Shown: positions 23,231 through 34,830 of the stretch, piece after piece
Numbering within the stretch: the first letter of the stretch is position 1
Layout: the number at the start of each line of letters is the position of its first letter
Source: Welwitschia mirabilis
Lineage: Eukaryota; Gnetophyta; Gnetopsida; Welwitschiales
Assembly (NCBI GenBank): GCA_051453625.1
Contig: JBOZIK010000001.1
Span: forward strand, 146,314,283 to 146,378,282
Length of the DNA stretch: 64,000 nucleotides
Direction of reading: 5' to 3'
Notes under the pieces: model-generated
Told to the model about the DNA's origin: nothing
What the model saw: only the letters and a program-made list of their open reading frames with translations
The model's database searches: none
Program-made: the position numbers and the translations under genes

Positions 23231-24143
23231 AAGAAGAATGTACTTGCTGATTTGCTATAAGCCAAGGTTCCTCCTACCTTTATAGAAGACTCAAGAGATT
23301 GATATGTAGATTTTAAACATGGTGATTCTTACAAATTTGATTAGATCTCTTAGATATTTGCTTTTGCTATAGTTATTGCTTTTGATGACATACCCTTAAG
23401 GAAGAGACCTCACATGCCTTTTTCTCTTTTGATATCTTTCAAAGGAAAGGATAATCCCTTATTTCTTGTATTTTTCATAAGATTACATTAATGAAATTTC
23501 ATCTTATGTATCTTTTCCACACTTTTACAACTTCTTCTAGCTATACTAACTCAAAAAAATTCAAATTTCCTAATAAAAATTTAGATAAGTCTAAACTAAG
23601 AAAAGTAAACATCACCATATTTACATGTATATGCTTACTCTCATGTCATGGGATGCTCATATCCGAGAGATATACAAAATATTTCTAAAATAATAATAGA
23701 GGTAAAAGCAATTATATGTGTTTACCAACTTATAGTTCTGATCACTTACAAATGAGGCTATCTATTATAGTTCTAACCAAAGAGGGAAAAATGTCTAATG
23801 TTATTCAAATTTATTTACTACTTTGTCCCTTACTAGTATCAAGTCTTCAATATGAAATCCTTTTATGATGGACCTTGTGTCAAACCTCTTTTAATTATCA
23901 TCTAATGTTTTAACATAGTAAGAATAGCCTTATTTCTAGTATCTTATAATTCCAATAATGCAAGCTTACTATCCAAGAAAGTGTCTAAAGAAATTAATAG
24001 GCTTACATAAACTCATAAGTTTGTAAGCAAGGTCTCTGTCCATATAGAAGATAATGTGAGCTTGACTAGATGCTAGTCTTATGCCTTAGTTCCCTTACCC
24101 ATAGTGCATACTTGAGAAGAACATGCAAGCTCTTAGGTCTCTT
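23231..24143. other. Probable 3' part of Tat-like element, nothing readable
   Basis: It lies below the integrase in the minus direction. No LTR pair was found by eye. The 65-codon + frame at 23491 is not supported. Confidence 0.3.
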
Positions 24144-24596
24144 TTAGTTAACTAAATTCATACCTTCATAAAAGTCAAGTGTCTTCTCGCTTTTCACAGA
24201 AGAGGAGGAAGAGGTAGCAATAATTATGTTCTTAATTCTAGTTGAGAGATTTTTATTATATGATTTTGATAGGCCATTTCCTTGAGAATAGTACTTAGAG
24301 TAGATTTTCAAAGAAATTTGATTGTCGTAACACCATTTTTCAAAGTAAATAGAGGTAGTGACTCTGTCATTGTCACAAACAAGAGTGTAGGGATTTTTGA
24401 AGCATGTAATGATATACTTCTCTAAGAATTCTATCATAGCCTCTGTGTTTAATAACTTGATATCTTGAGCTTTCATCCAGTGGATACTATAGTCTATGAT
24501 AATGAATATGAATGAATGGTTACTAGAGGAAGAAGGATATATTTTTTCTAATAAAATCAAGAACCTACTTTGTAAATCTCCTAGTCTCCAAAACAA
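24144..24596 (-). pseudogene. pol: Integrase core, Tat-like element E
   Basis: An open frame of about 150 codons holds the integrase core. IIIDYSIHW carries the first catalytic Asp (residue 35) and LVCDNDR the second (75). At residue 111 Lys stands where the catalytic Glu belongs, in GNGLSKSYNKNL for the usual GLAES.NKNL, 36 residues after the second Asp as in a DD35E enzyme. The zinc finger upstream, around 24600-24900, is too broken to read. Longest open frame of the element, yet inactive as read. Confidence 0.85.
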
Positions 24597-25229
24597 AGAG
24601 TAGAGACAACATCATGTTTTGATCCCTAGATGAGAAACTATAATAGATATCTCATTTCTAGACATGATTGAAAGTATTTTTTGCCATAGTAAGCCAACAA
24701 TACCTAGTTTTCATGATCTGTATTACTAAAAGATGTGCATAGGTATTTGCCCCATCATTTTTGTCATGGAATTATTAAAAGTAATTCCTAAATATTACCT
24801 CTAATAGCACATCTTAGATACACTTCATCATAGTTTTATTTAAATACTAGTCCATTCTTAGTCATGAAATGTGTTTCTCTTGTTTAAAATGCCTTCCTGA
24901 ATGATATCAAAGTGTTTTTAGGAAGGGATCCATTCAATATAGAGATAAATGTCTTTATACTAAGGATTACTTAAGAACTTGTAGAGATGGTTGGGAATAA
25001 AAATATCTCTACCAACTATGCTTTCTTAGATTGAGCTGTTATGATGTTTTAGAGTAAACCCATCTCTTTGACTAACTTAGTAAAGGAAAATTAAATGTCA
25101 TACTCTCACAACTTTGATATCCATTTCCTGCTTCTCAAATTGATGTCCCTTTTTACTAATAATAAATTTACTATAGCCTTATATAACCCATACCATTGCT
25201 TATAGGATTTACTGTGGAAACTTCTTTAG

Positions 25230-25480
25230 TTCTTTAATTAAGGAAAAAATCTTACTTCTCCAAATAATGATAATATATTTCTATGTCCTTAAACCTTTCA
25301 CTCATGAATGAAACTAGGAACTCACTATGCTCATCCTCCAAATGTTTTATCTTTTTGGTGAGAACTTTTTTGGTGGTTGTATTATAAGCATTAGAGTAGA
25401 TAAAAACTTCTTTTAAAAAATTAGGGCCTATCAAGTTCGAAGAGGAAACTATCTCTTTCTTAATTAATTTAAACATCTTC
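25230..25480 (-). pseudogene. pol: Gypsy-type RNase H, Tat-like element E
   Basis: The frame reads SSSNLIGPNFLKEVFIYSNA, later LVSFMSERFKDIEIYYHYLEK. The family pattern has YSDA with the catalytic Asp, here Asn, and AEINY..EKE near the end. It lies directly after the RT thumb. The remainder down to the integrase is broken. Confidence 0.75.
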
Positions 25481-26450
25481 TTTCATTTTGATAACCATAT
25501 AGATGGCATGTTCGTCTTTAAAAGGGGCATATTAGGGCTACTATCTTAGCAAAGCTTGGGATAAATCTCCTCAGAAAGTTGATCTTCCCCAAGAATAAGT
25601 TAAGTTCTTTAAGTGATGTAGGGAAGAAAATCTTCTAGATAACTTGAGCTCACTCTAGTTCTACTCTTATTTCTTGGTCTGATACAATATATTCCAAAAA
25701 TGTACTAGATGATACTGCAAAAATATTATTCTTTAAATTTAGGAAAACTCCATATTTACTAAAGCAAATAAACTTCTTTTGTAAGCTTCCAAGATGATTA
25801 GCTTACTTGTTGAAAAAGATTATAATGTCATTCAAGTAGACAACTACATACTTGCTAGGTAACCTTACTAGTGTATGCTTCATTACTCTTTTAAAGATAG
25901 CTTCAGTGTTAATTAGATTAAATAGCATTTTTTTTATAGAAATATGTACCCCATTTAGTTGCGAAAACTATCCTAATTCTATTAGAGGGGCTACTTGGAT
26001 TTGGTTATAAACAGAGAAACCATGTAAGAAGGAGAACATCTTCACTCTAGTTACCTTCTCTATAATTGTATTAATAGTTGGAGTAGGGTAGTTGTCCTTG
26101 CTAGAAGATTTGTTTAAATTTCGAAGGTCTATAGCATGACATATCTTTCCATTCTTCTTATTAATTAGGACCAAGTTAGCCACCTAGGTGAAGTACCTTA
26201 CTGGATAAATTATTCTTGATATTAATAGCTTTTCTACCTTCTTTCTTGATTAGTGGCTTCCATACTAGATAAAATTTTCTCTACCTTGATGAAAGGACTT
26301 AGTGCTTTTCTTGGAAGGAAATAGTCTGAGGAAGGATTGCTAGGTCACACCCCTTCAAATTCTCATGCAACTAAGCAAAAACATCTTTGAACTCCTAACA
26401 GAGGGAGATAATAGCTTGCTTCTTTGAGGAAAAATAAACCTTTTCTATTG
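25481..26450 (-). pseudogene. pol: Reverse transcriptase, Tat-like element E
   Basis: Upstream, near 26380, are FKDVFA and NLKGCDLAILPQTI, the Tat entry to RT. The 26183-25968 frame reads ANLVLINKKNGKICHAIDLR then SSKDNYPTPTINTIIEKV and FSVYNQIQVAP. The catalytic box at 25827-25838 reads YLND, so the first Asp of YLDD is Asn. The thumb follows as FLEYIVSDQEIRVELE and SLKELNLFLGKINFLRRFIP. The match to the Tat group is strong. Confidence 0.85.
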
Positions 26451-27479
26451 TAATGAACTTAGATCCATTGTGAGATTTTAAGTTAACTTCTTTTAGTGTT
26501 AAAATATGGGCAAAACTAAAAAGTCAACATTCTAAAAAATAAAAGTCATGTTTGTGAGAGTGAGACTAGTTAGTAAAACATTAACCAAAAAAAGTTTGGC
26601 AATGAAATAAAATTAGAAACTATATTTTTTTAAATATGATAAATTTAGCAATTATAATCATCATTAGAACACATTGAACACTAGAAAAAAGCAATTAAAA
26701 GACATGAAATGGTTTCATGTGGTTATTTTGTAAATGTTACAAAATATGAATGAACAATAATAGAAGTATAAGACAAATAAAAAAGTACTTTTAATATTTC
26801 ACTAAAACATACAAATAAGAGTACAATAATATATAGAAAATTAAATAATGTTAATGAAATGATATGAATAACAAAAAAGATGATTTGAAAAAAAATATCA
26901 AAGTAAAAATTTCTAATTTGCATGTATCATGTAGATATAGGATTTTTTTCATTATAATGCAACTTCAATTTCTATATAGACTTGAATTAGACATAGGAAT
27001 CAAGTATAAATTAGTTAATTGAATGAGACACTTATGCCAATTATGAGAATTAATGTTTGTTTTTCCCTTAGAAGATACCATGAATTTTTAATTAATATAA
27101 GATTTTCAATCACCTTGAGACCATGTTACACATATATTTTCTAACAAACCAATATAAATTAATGATTATTTAACATTATAACCTATTATAAATTCATAAA
27201 ATTTATAATTTAATTTTTTTATATAAAGTAATAAATACCATATTAATTAGATTTGAATTTTATAATAAATACAAAAAAATTACAAAACAATTGAAAGTGT
27301 AAAAACGTTTTAAAGAGATGTTTTAATAAAAAGTTATCAACAAATCAAAAAAAGTCATAAAAAACATTTGGCTACTAGTCACCTATTAGTTAGTATAACA
27401 AGTTAGCAAGACTCAAAAAAGGTTAACTTCATTAAGTAAGGGCTACTAGTTTCTCATACGACTACTAGTAGACTTCTTT
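26451..27479. other. AT-rich spacer splitting element E
   Basis: About 1 kb, very AT-rich, without coding character on either strand, between the RT start and the second RNase H. The 66-codon minus frame at 26723-26923 is hydrophobic by composition only. It could be an insertion or a junction between two Tat fragments. Confidence 0.5.
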
Positions 27480-28290
27480 TTAGTCACTACAATTTTTCTA
27501 GTTCTTCATTTGTATACTTCCCAGGAAATGATAGTTCCAACTCTATGTCAAAGAACTTTTCTAGCTAAAAAATATTGATTGGGATTATATTGCTATGAGG
27601 TCATAAAACTCCATCTTTAGTTAAATATTCATCCTTTGCTAAACCCTTGTCCTTATCTATTATTTACTTTTCATACTTACCTTCACTTTGTAGAAATCAT
27701 AAAATCTAATAATATTTCTAAATAACTTGGAATTCTTTTGCATTATTGGAAATAGAATTCTCTAGGAGAGAAATGATTTAGGGACCTCTGATTACTAGGT
27801 TATCCACTAGAACTTCTATAGTGATCAAAGTTATAGCTTTGTCTACCAATGAATTCTTTTACTAGGAAGCTGGGAGAGAGAGAATTCTTCAAACAACCTT
27901 AAAACATGTAGGACTTTTACTTTCTAGGAATTTATCAATACATTAGGAGTCTAGTAATTACCCTTAGCTTAATTGATTATCATCTCTGAATATTTAAAAA
28001 TATTAAAGGTCTTTACATTTTTTTAGATAGGCTTGTCTTCAAAGCCTAAACTGAAGCCTCATACTCCATAGCATTATTGGAAGTGAGGAAGTCCAATCTG
28101 AAAGGTTTTTGAATAGAATGCCTATTTAGGGATTATAGAACTATACCAGCTTCTCTCCCTTGCATATTAGTGGCTTTATCCAAGAACACGATCCATACCT
28201 CTTTAGGTGATGTAGAAGCTAAGAATTGCTCTTCTTGTTTGTGGTGTTCAACTACTTCCTTGATGTAAAAATACATGCCAATAATTAAGT
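27480..28290 (-). pseudogene. pol: Archaeal-type RNase H and flank, Tat-like element E
   Basis: Minus-strand frames near 28200 read WIVFLDKATNMQGREAGIVL, where the family has DGA.N..G.G and the first Asp is kept. Next is RLDFLTSNNAMEYEASV with the catalytic Glu at about 28060. Then SEMIINQAKGNY follows for the usual DSQLVVNQV.G, and RLFEEFSLSQLPSKRIHW for the basic end. This extra RNase H is characteristic of Tat elements. The tail to 27480 is broken. Here it precedes RT. Confidence 0.75.
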
Positions 28291-28369
28291 CTGAGATGGA
28301 TTCCTTGGTATTACTCTTTTCTTATCTATAAGAAGTTATGTATTTTAGGTAGGAGTCTTTTTTTAATAT

Positions 28370-28580
28370 GGATCTAGATAGGAATACCCTTATAGAGAAG
28401 CCACATGTGGGAATAGTTAGAGTAGATATAAGCATTAAGAAAAGCTCCGTAGCTTTTACTTAATAAAGCTTAATATATTGCAAGAATGTTAAAGACATAG
28501 AAATTTGTAACATTCATGATACTCGGATCATAATTCAATTGAATTTTAACATCTTTAGAATACCTTGCACTTTGCCTCTG
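28370..28580 (-). pseudogene. pol: Aspartic protease C-terminal half, Tat-like element E
   Basis: The minus strand reads KDVKIQLNYDPSIMNVTNFY, then NILAIYQALLSKSYGAFLNA. The Tat pattern here is F.V.D.P..Y..LLGRPW. The LLGR motif is decayed to LLSK. The active-site Asp region is not readable. Confidence 0.55.
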
Positions 28581-29610
28581 TCTAATCTAACTAGATCACT
28601 AACTTGTTATACTCTTCTAAGATAAGATCTAGCTACTTCCTTAGTTTAGAAGGAAGGATGCAGGTGGAGGCTCTTGAATTAAAGAGGCAGCTGTGGGCAT
28701 TGTTTCCAAACATCCACAAGGTCATGAAGAAAGAAGCACCTTCTTCTTTATTATAAAGATAGTGGTTTTGTTCTCCTACTTTTTTACATTTATTTTATGG
28801 AAAAAGTCCTTTAACTACTAGGCATCAATAGACATGCACACGTAAGATAGCTTCTTCCTCTGATCCTCACTCATCTAGGGAAAAAAAAAAATCAAAGATT
28901 GAAAGATAAGCTTTACATGTTTTCAAGTCTTCCATTACGTCATGGCTAGAAATGGATTTATTCTTCTCTTCTTCTTCTATCTTGAAAATACTCTGAGCTA
29001 AATATAATGCTTCATATCTATCATCTTTGAGAAGAAGAGGAAGATTATTAAAGGCATCTTGATTAGGGAACATAGGATTTTCATTAGGAAAAATAGAGGT
29101 AGTTGCAAAATACTTTTATTTTCTTTGAATCTTTTCTCCTTTTCTCTTGGGTTAGGATTAAGCCTTATAACATCTCTATTCATAGCTCTAGCCTTTTGGT
29201 GTATAAAGAATCCTAAAGAGCTAACATGTCTTTAATGTGATGGACATGTTCATTCTCACTCTCGTGATGCCTCAAGGCTATGCTAACATCTCCCAAAGAG
29301 TTTTTAATATCAAAATAATATGTTCATTCTAGATAAAAGAAGAATGTTGGAGAATCACATGGAGCTCTCATAATCTCCTTCAAATTGAGATGATCTTCTT
29401 AGTTCTCCTTAGCATGATTCATAGTTTAATAAAAGAGATAGAAATCACAAATTGACATAGTATTAGCATCTTCTTTAACAAGCTATACGTGTGATTGTTT
29501 TGAATTACAAGAGGACTTTCGAAAATACTTCTTGTGGTTATCTCCTCTTCTCTATCTTGTTGTGAGCATAGTTTAAGAAGCTAGTAAAATCAAAAAGTTG
29601 AAAACCCTAA
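28581..29610 (-). pseudogene. Possible gag of Tat-like element E
   Basis: It lies upstream of the protease in the same orientation, so gag is expected. The frame at 29073-28867 reads PNQDAFNNLPLLLKDDRYEA and an acidic stretch, without a motif I recognise. No zinc knuckle is visible. The call rests on position. Confidence 0.35.
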
Positions 29611-30139
29611 AAAAATGTTGAGTTAGTAAATTGGAAGATTGGTTATCAAAAGTTAGCTGAAAAAATCAGCAATAAAAAATTATTAAATTTTATGAGCATT
29701 TAACATGTGTAAACATCATTTGAATGCTTTTGCTAATAAATTAAAGGGAAAAACAGTAATAGATATACTACAATCATGCATTTTCTTTAATAATACATGG
29801 TTCAAATTCTTAATATCTAACTAAAAGCTAACAAAACATTAACTAAAAAATCATTCTTATAAATTAAAAGGAAAGTGAGGAAATTTTGTTAACATAAAAT
29901 ATCAAATACATCTAACTATTTAATCAACTAGTACTATGCTACATAAAAGTATAGAACAAATCAACACATAAATAGTACAATAAAATCATGAAAATACAAT
30001 GTTCATCTAATCTATAAATTAAAAGAGTTAATGTCTAGACAATGAATCCTCTAAATGAATAACATGCTAAAGTAAATTAGTCTCATGATGATGGGGCAAT
30101 AGATCCAGAAGGCCCCTCTTCACTTCTCTCATGCACTTT
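29611..30139. other. AT-rich stretch, nothing recognised
   Basis: It lies between the Tat-like element and the second hAT fragment. A-rich on the + strand, no supported frame. Confidence 0.4.
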
Positions 30140-30780
30140 TAGCTTTCTTCTCCATAGCTAGTAAACATGTTATGCAAAAGAAGATCTTGTAATAAAAGAA
30201 TATGGTGTTGGAGTTGTCAATTCCTCCTTGATAAATAGTAGCTCATTATCCTCATCTACCTCAAAAATGTCATCATGTTCAAACTCACTATGTATAGAGT
30301 CAATCCTGCTTACCATACTTACTTTTTGAGGAGGGATCCTATGCACCCTTCAGACCATTAAAATATGAATCTTAATCATCACCACTAACATCATTATCAT
30401 TACCTTGAGCTCTAGAAGTAGATGGTCTATCTCTAAGAACAATATCAGTGTGTCGAAATGATGCATCATCTGTAGGATGTGGCTATACATTTGAAGGCAT
30501 GTCATCATGATTATCATCATAAAATTATTTAGTAATCCACTTAGAAGTAGGCATGGATGTATGAATATCATCGTTGTTCATATTCTTATGAGTGATGGAA
30601 GCCAATTCCTTTAAGTTAATTCTCAAATTGTAATAAATAAATAAAATACCATAAAGCATTTTGGTTATCAATCTGTTGTGTTTTATTATGTGGATGGGCT
30701 CAAAGATGCTCCAATTATGTTCACAACATACAAGATCATGAAGATGTTAATGATGATAATGAACAAAACTTGTTAGTGCT
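30140..30780 (-). pseudogene. hAT-family transposase C-terminus, copy 2
   Basis: On the minus strand the frame reads CCEHNWSIFEPIHIIKHNRL then LFIYYNLRI, the hAT dimerisation region with CEHNWS intact. A Ser- and Asp-rich tail follows with DIHTSMPTSKW, RDRPSTSRAQGND and EFEHDDIFEVDEDNE, usual for this family's C-terminus. Few stops are present. The catalytic core should lie at higher coordinates, where element B's 5' LTR starts 62 bp away, so B may have interrupted this transposon. I did not find the missing core beyond B. Confidence 0.75.
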
Positions 30781-31112
30781 ACTTATAATTAAAGAAGTAT
30801 ATAAGGTATATTACCATACATTATTAAATAGGTTTTTACCTTGTTACAATGCCAATTTTTTGGAATTTGATGATGTATTTTGAGTACCTTTGTAGGACAT
30901 TTATATAGCTTTGAATGAAATTTTGATGATTATGAAATATTAATAGGATGTTCACTGAAATATGTAATTCTTAGCATATTTGAAGGTATCTCAGGCTTGT
31001 TTTGATACTTCATGATTTAAAGAAATGATTAAAGATGAAGAAGAATGATTTTCCTTTGAGATAAGAGATAGAGAGGCCTACTATCCCCTCTGTCATGAAG
31101 TGATGTCCCCAC

Positions 31113-31140
31113 TGTCATCCCCATCATACTTAGGATGACA
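31113..31140 (+). repeat. 28-nt hairpin-capable motif, reference copy
   Basis: TGTCATCC, a 12-nt spacer CCATCATACTTA, then GGATGACA. The arms are exact reverse complements. Thirteen further copies with the same 8-12-8 layout lie in A, B and D, listed in the findings. Confidence 0.75.
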
Positions 31141-31248
31141 CCCATTTTTGGATGTATGGAAAGACTTTGTAATGGGGTTATGTGACCCATATGCTATAGT
31201 TTCTTCTCTAACTCTTAGTATTAAGATTTTATAAATTCAATGTAAAAC

Positions 31249-31256
31249 TATAAATA
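31249..31256 (+). promoter_or_regulatory. TATA box of LTR B (5')
   Basis: TATAAATA in the same context as in the other LTRs (AAAACTATAAATACC). Confidence 0.55.
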
Positions 31257-31914
31257 CCTCCATTTTCTTCACTTTCGTTTCCATTTTTATACTAGATATT
31301 CTTGTGATGGAAGATTTAAAGATAATAGGTTCATCCATTAAAGTTTTGCTACTTTATTGTAAGTGGATGTAAAGTTGATGGTTAATTTAATTAATCTTTT
31401 CACTCCTATTGTGTAAATGTCCCTGATGGTTTAAGTTTATTATGGTTTAACAAAAACTCTGTAGTTTATTTAGATCATTAGGTTAATATTTGCATTTCCT
31501 TTATTCCATTTCATGCTTGCATTATCATATTCTTTTTGGCACATCTTATAGTTTACATTTGTTAGGAACAAGTAACAAACTCTTTCTAATTGATTTGAAT
31601 TATAATAACTAGTTCTTGTGATAGAAGCATTAGGATCCAAATAGAAATCATCTTACTTGCATTTCATCCATTTTATTTCACCATCATTTATCTTGCATTG
31701 TATTTGAATTATTTTTTACTTTCAATTAATAAAAGAGAACAAGATTAGAATACTTTATGAAATTAATTTTCTAACTCTTAGCTTAGTGCCTTCAATGGAT
31801 TATGACATTTAAGTTAACTTCCATCTATACTAGTATGTGTCGTTTTGCAAGTATTGTGATTTACAGGTTTTGCCTAAGGACTTAAAGATAACATAAATTA
31901 ATACCACAAAATTT

Positions 31915-31932
31915 TGACATCATTGCTAGGAA
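31915..31932 (+). other. Primer-binding site, tRNA-Asp type, decayed
   Basis: TGACATCATTGCTAGGAA. Compared with TGGCGCCGTTGCCGGGGA all differences are transitions, mainly G-to-A at the former CG pairs, a pattern complementary to that in A. Confidence 0.7.
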
Positions 31933-32640
31933 ATACCACAAGGAGCTAGAGTATTCTTACTATCCAAATAAGTTCCTTGAATTTTAGTTTAGATTATTTA
32001 TTTGAAATACTATATTTTTAGTATAGTTTAGTAGGTTTATTTTGGTAATTTTGTTTTTTGTAGTTTAAAAATTCATTGTCATCCTTTCTATCATTCCCAT
32101 AATACTAGAAATGATAGTTTAGATTTTCAAATTTCTTTTTTTTTTGAAAGTTTTCATTTTATTAATAGCAATAATAAAAAGTAATATCATCTTATCTATC
32201 ATCCCCATAACAAGTTTGATGATAGTGTGTTTGTTTAGTATAATAATTTTTCTCTGATTTTAATTTTCTTCTATCATGGTCATTGTCCCTCCTATTGTTT
32301 CCATGACAATGTGGATGATTATCGTTTTTTTTAATTTTAGTTTTTATTTGCTGTCTAAACTATGTAGGGATATGATATATTCTTGTAAAAGATGAAATAT
32401 CAAAAAGGGTAAAACTTGATTGAAGAAAATATTAAAGAAGGGTTATTCAACTTCAAGAAAAATCTAGGTACACACATTCTAGATATGCTAATTTCAAGAA
32501 TTAAAGAAGATGATTTTTTCGCTTTTATTATTTCAGATTAAATTTAGCAAAAGAAAATTGTAAACATAATATCATAGAAGAAGATTGTGATATTCCTTTA
32601 TCTATGTCAAAATCCTCATAAAAATAGAAATAAGTCACTT
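31933..32640 (+). other. Leader of element B
   Basis: Noncoding. Three hairpin-capable motifs at 32089-32116, 32197-32224 and 32293-32320, at positions matching A's leader. The last 240 bp approach gag and parallel A at 2560-2800. Confidence 0.6.
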
Positions 32641-33960
32641 TATCTAATACATCAATCATAATAGAAACTTCAAATTCAAATGAAAATGTTTCACTTAGAG
32701 ATGTTATTACTAATATAAAACATGAAATTCAGAACTCTTTTGATTTACTTGCTAGTGATGACATAGAATTAAGAAACTTGAGTGCCTATATAACATTCTT
32801 GGGGAAATCTAAAGAAGATCCTTTCCGATATTTAGCTAACATTGAACAACTTATACTTACTTCAGAAAATGGAAAGAAATGCATTAGTGATCGTTCCTAT
32901 ATGATTATCTTTCTAGTTATACTTAGAGGGAAGGCAAAAGCTTAGCTTAAAACCATTTTACATAAGAGTCTAAAACCATTAACCCAAGTGAAAGAAGTTT
33001 TTATTAAAATATTTTTGAGTAAAAGTACCATAAATTTCAACCTTATTAATGAATTTCATAGCTATTAATTCCAATCTTGTTAATGAATTTCAGAAAGAAT
33101 AATTATAGGTTATTTCTACAGTGGATTGAATAGACAAAATAAACAACTTGTACATCTTTCTTGTGGTGGAAACTTGATGAACTTAGTATTAGAGGATGGA
33201 TGAAATAAAACATGATAAGGAAGAAAAAAGAGGTGGCTCAATCAACTTAATCAAGGACTTCACTACCACTTTGAAGAAGTACACTCAATTAATAGTTGAT
33301 GCAAAGATAGTAAAAGATGAAAGCACAACTTTAACATATAATATTTGTGAAGACAACTCTATTCTTTATTACCAAGTTATAAAGAGAGGATGTTTGAGGA
33401 GGTGTGTGCATTCAACCAAAGAACACCTAAATTTAAAAGCCAACCATAATTTCAAAAAATATTAGGTGGACAATCATAAAATGGAAACCTTTTAATAATA
33501 GATTCAGGAATTTAAACTTTTAACCAAATAACCTCAATTTTTAATCAAATCAAAATGATCCACTCAGAGCGTCCATAGAAGAATTGAAAAAGGTATAATA
33601 AAAGACTAATAATAATATTGAAAACTTAGCAAATGTGCTTCAACAAATGATTCTTTTTAATTAAAGAGAACAAGGTATCTTGCATCTTAATCTTACCTAA
33701 TCCAAATAAAGTCAAGAGAGATTTAGAGGTAGTAATAAGAAGTAAACATGATACAACACTTCATACTCATGAGGTTTTAACTTTCAAAAATAATAAAAAA
33801 AGTAATTAAGAGGATGATGTAGGAATTTTGAACTCATATAGCTTTCCATCAACATCACATGATAAGACCTCCAATAAAAATTCTTCATAAGAAAATAAAT
33901 GGAAGAAACTATCTATTTCATAGCTTGATAGGTTAAACATAATCCTACTTAACATAAACA
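32641..33960 (+). pseudogene. gag: Athila-like gag, element B
   Basis: A frame open for about 100 codons from 32643 reads SLRDVITNIKHEIQNSFDLL, SAYITFLGKSKEDPF and SYMIIFLVILRGKAKA, matching gag of A and C. A stop and frameshifts follow. The zinc-knuckle start is readable near 33340 as NICEDNS, then the frame slips. The 89-codon frame at 33196-33465 crosses this point in a mixed frame. Downstream is Asn/Gln-rich, then Lys-rich. Confidence 0.75.
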
Positions 33961-34129
33961 ATTAAAAACCTTGATGCAAAAGATCAAGATTGACTTACCT
34001 TTTTGGAAACTCTTGTAAGAAAATACTAAATATTCTAAGTTATGGAAAGACTTGGTAAGAATAAAATAAAAACATACCATTCCTAGCAAAGTTTTTTTTG
34101 TTTAATCCATTTTCAATTTAGTCATAAAA

Positions 34130-34830
34130 AAGTGTCCTAAATTTAAATACCATAGAGTAGTAATAGTAAGTGTTACTCTGGAAGAAAACAAAAGAATTTA
34201 AAAAGCTTTAATTAACATAGGAGCTAGTGTAAACATCATGCCTCTTCACATATTTAAAAGACCTCAGTTAGAAAATGGAATAGAACCTACATGAATTATC
34301 TTAAAATTGGTAATACTTTAATTAAGAAATCCTTAGGGATTATTAAGGACCTAGTCATCCAAATAGATAAAGCTTTTTACTGCATAGATGTAATCATCAT
34401 GGAGGTAGAACATGATAGAGGTTATCCATTATTCTTAGAAGGATATTTTTGTGTAACTACCCACTATATCATTGATACACACACCAGAATGATGAAATGT
34501 CATATAGGTAATAAGAAGTTTACCATTTGAGTTTTTGATGCTGCTTAAAATATTAAAAAAAAAAAGAGAGATGAGTTTAACTTAGAGGAATAATTTAAAC
34601 CAACCTTGTTTTTACAACATCATCTAATTAAGGAGAGATTAATAATTCTACATGAACTAATGTTATATGATAACCTAACTAAAATACACTCTCTTGAGTA
34701 TAAGAGTGAAGAATATTTTAACTGAAAGGAAATTCAACATATCTATTTGATCAAAAAACTTTTTGAAGAGTGTTATTTCATGTCTATCATTCCCATGACA
34801 GATGGAATGAGGCTTTAAAATTTTAACTTA
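34130..34830 (+). pseudogene. pol: Athila-like aspartic protease and linker, element B
   Basis: The frame reads LINIGASVNIMPLHIFKRP-like sequence at 34202-34260, then KIGNTLIKKSLGIIKDLVIQ and YPLFLEGYFCVTTHY. The catalytic Asp of DLGAS is Asn, as in A, C and D. The linker ends in SIIPMTDGMR, coded by a hairpin-capable motif at 34785-34812. Confidence 0.8.

Larger units (their letters stand above)
24144..29610 (-). mobile_element. Tat-like Ty3/gypsy retrotransposon E, decayed
   Basis: Minus-strand order from high to low coordinates is possible gag, protease, archaeal-type RNase H, AT-rich spacer, RT, gypsy RNase H, integrase. Two RNase H domains are a Tat hallmark. No LTRs were identified, so the ends are approximate. 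The position of the extra RNase H, before RT, is unusual and could also mean two joined fragments. Confidence 0.65.
30842..31908 (+). repeat. 5' LTR of element B
   Basis: It starts TGTTACAATGCC and ends ATACCACA, with the primer site 6 nt later. Length is 1067 bp, matching C's LTR. It carries TATAAATA at 31249-31256 and the best copy of the hairpin-capable motif at 31113-31140, with perfect 8-bp arms. Confidence 0.85.

Noticed and set aside
26723-26923. 66-codon hydrophobic minus frame
   Set aside because: Phe/Ile-rich composition follows from AT richness; no neighbours or motif support a membrane protein.
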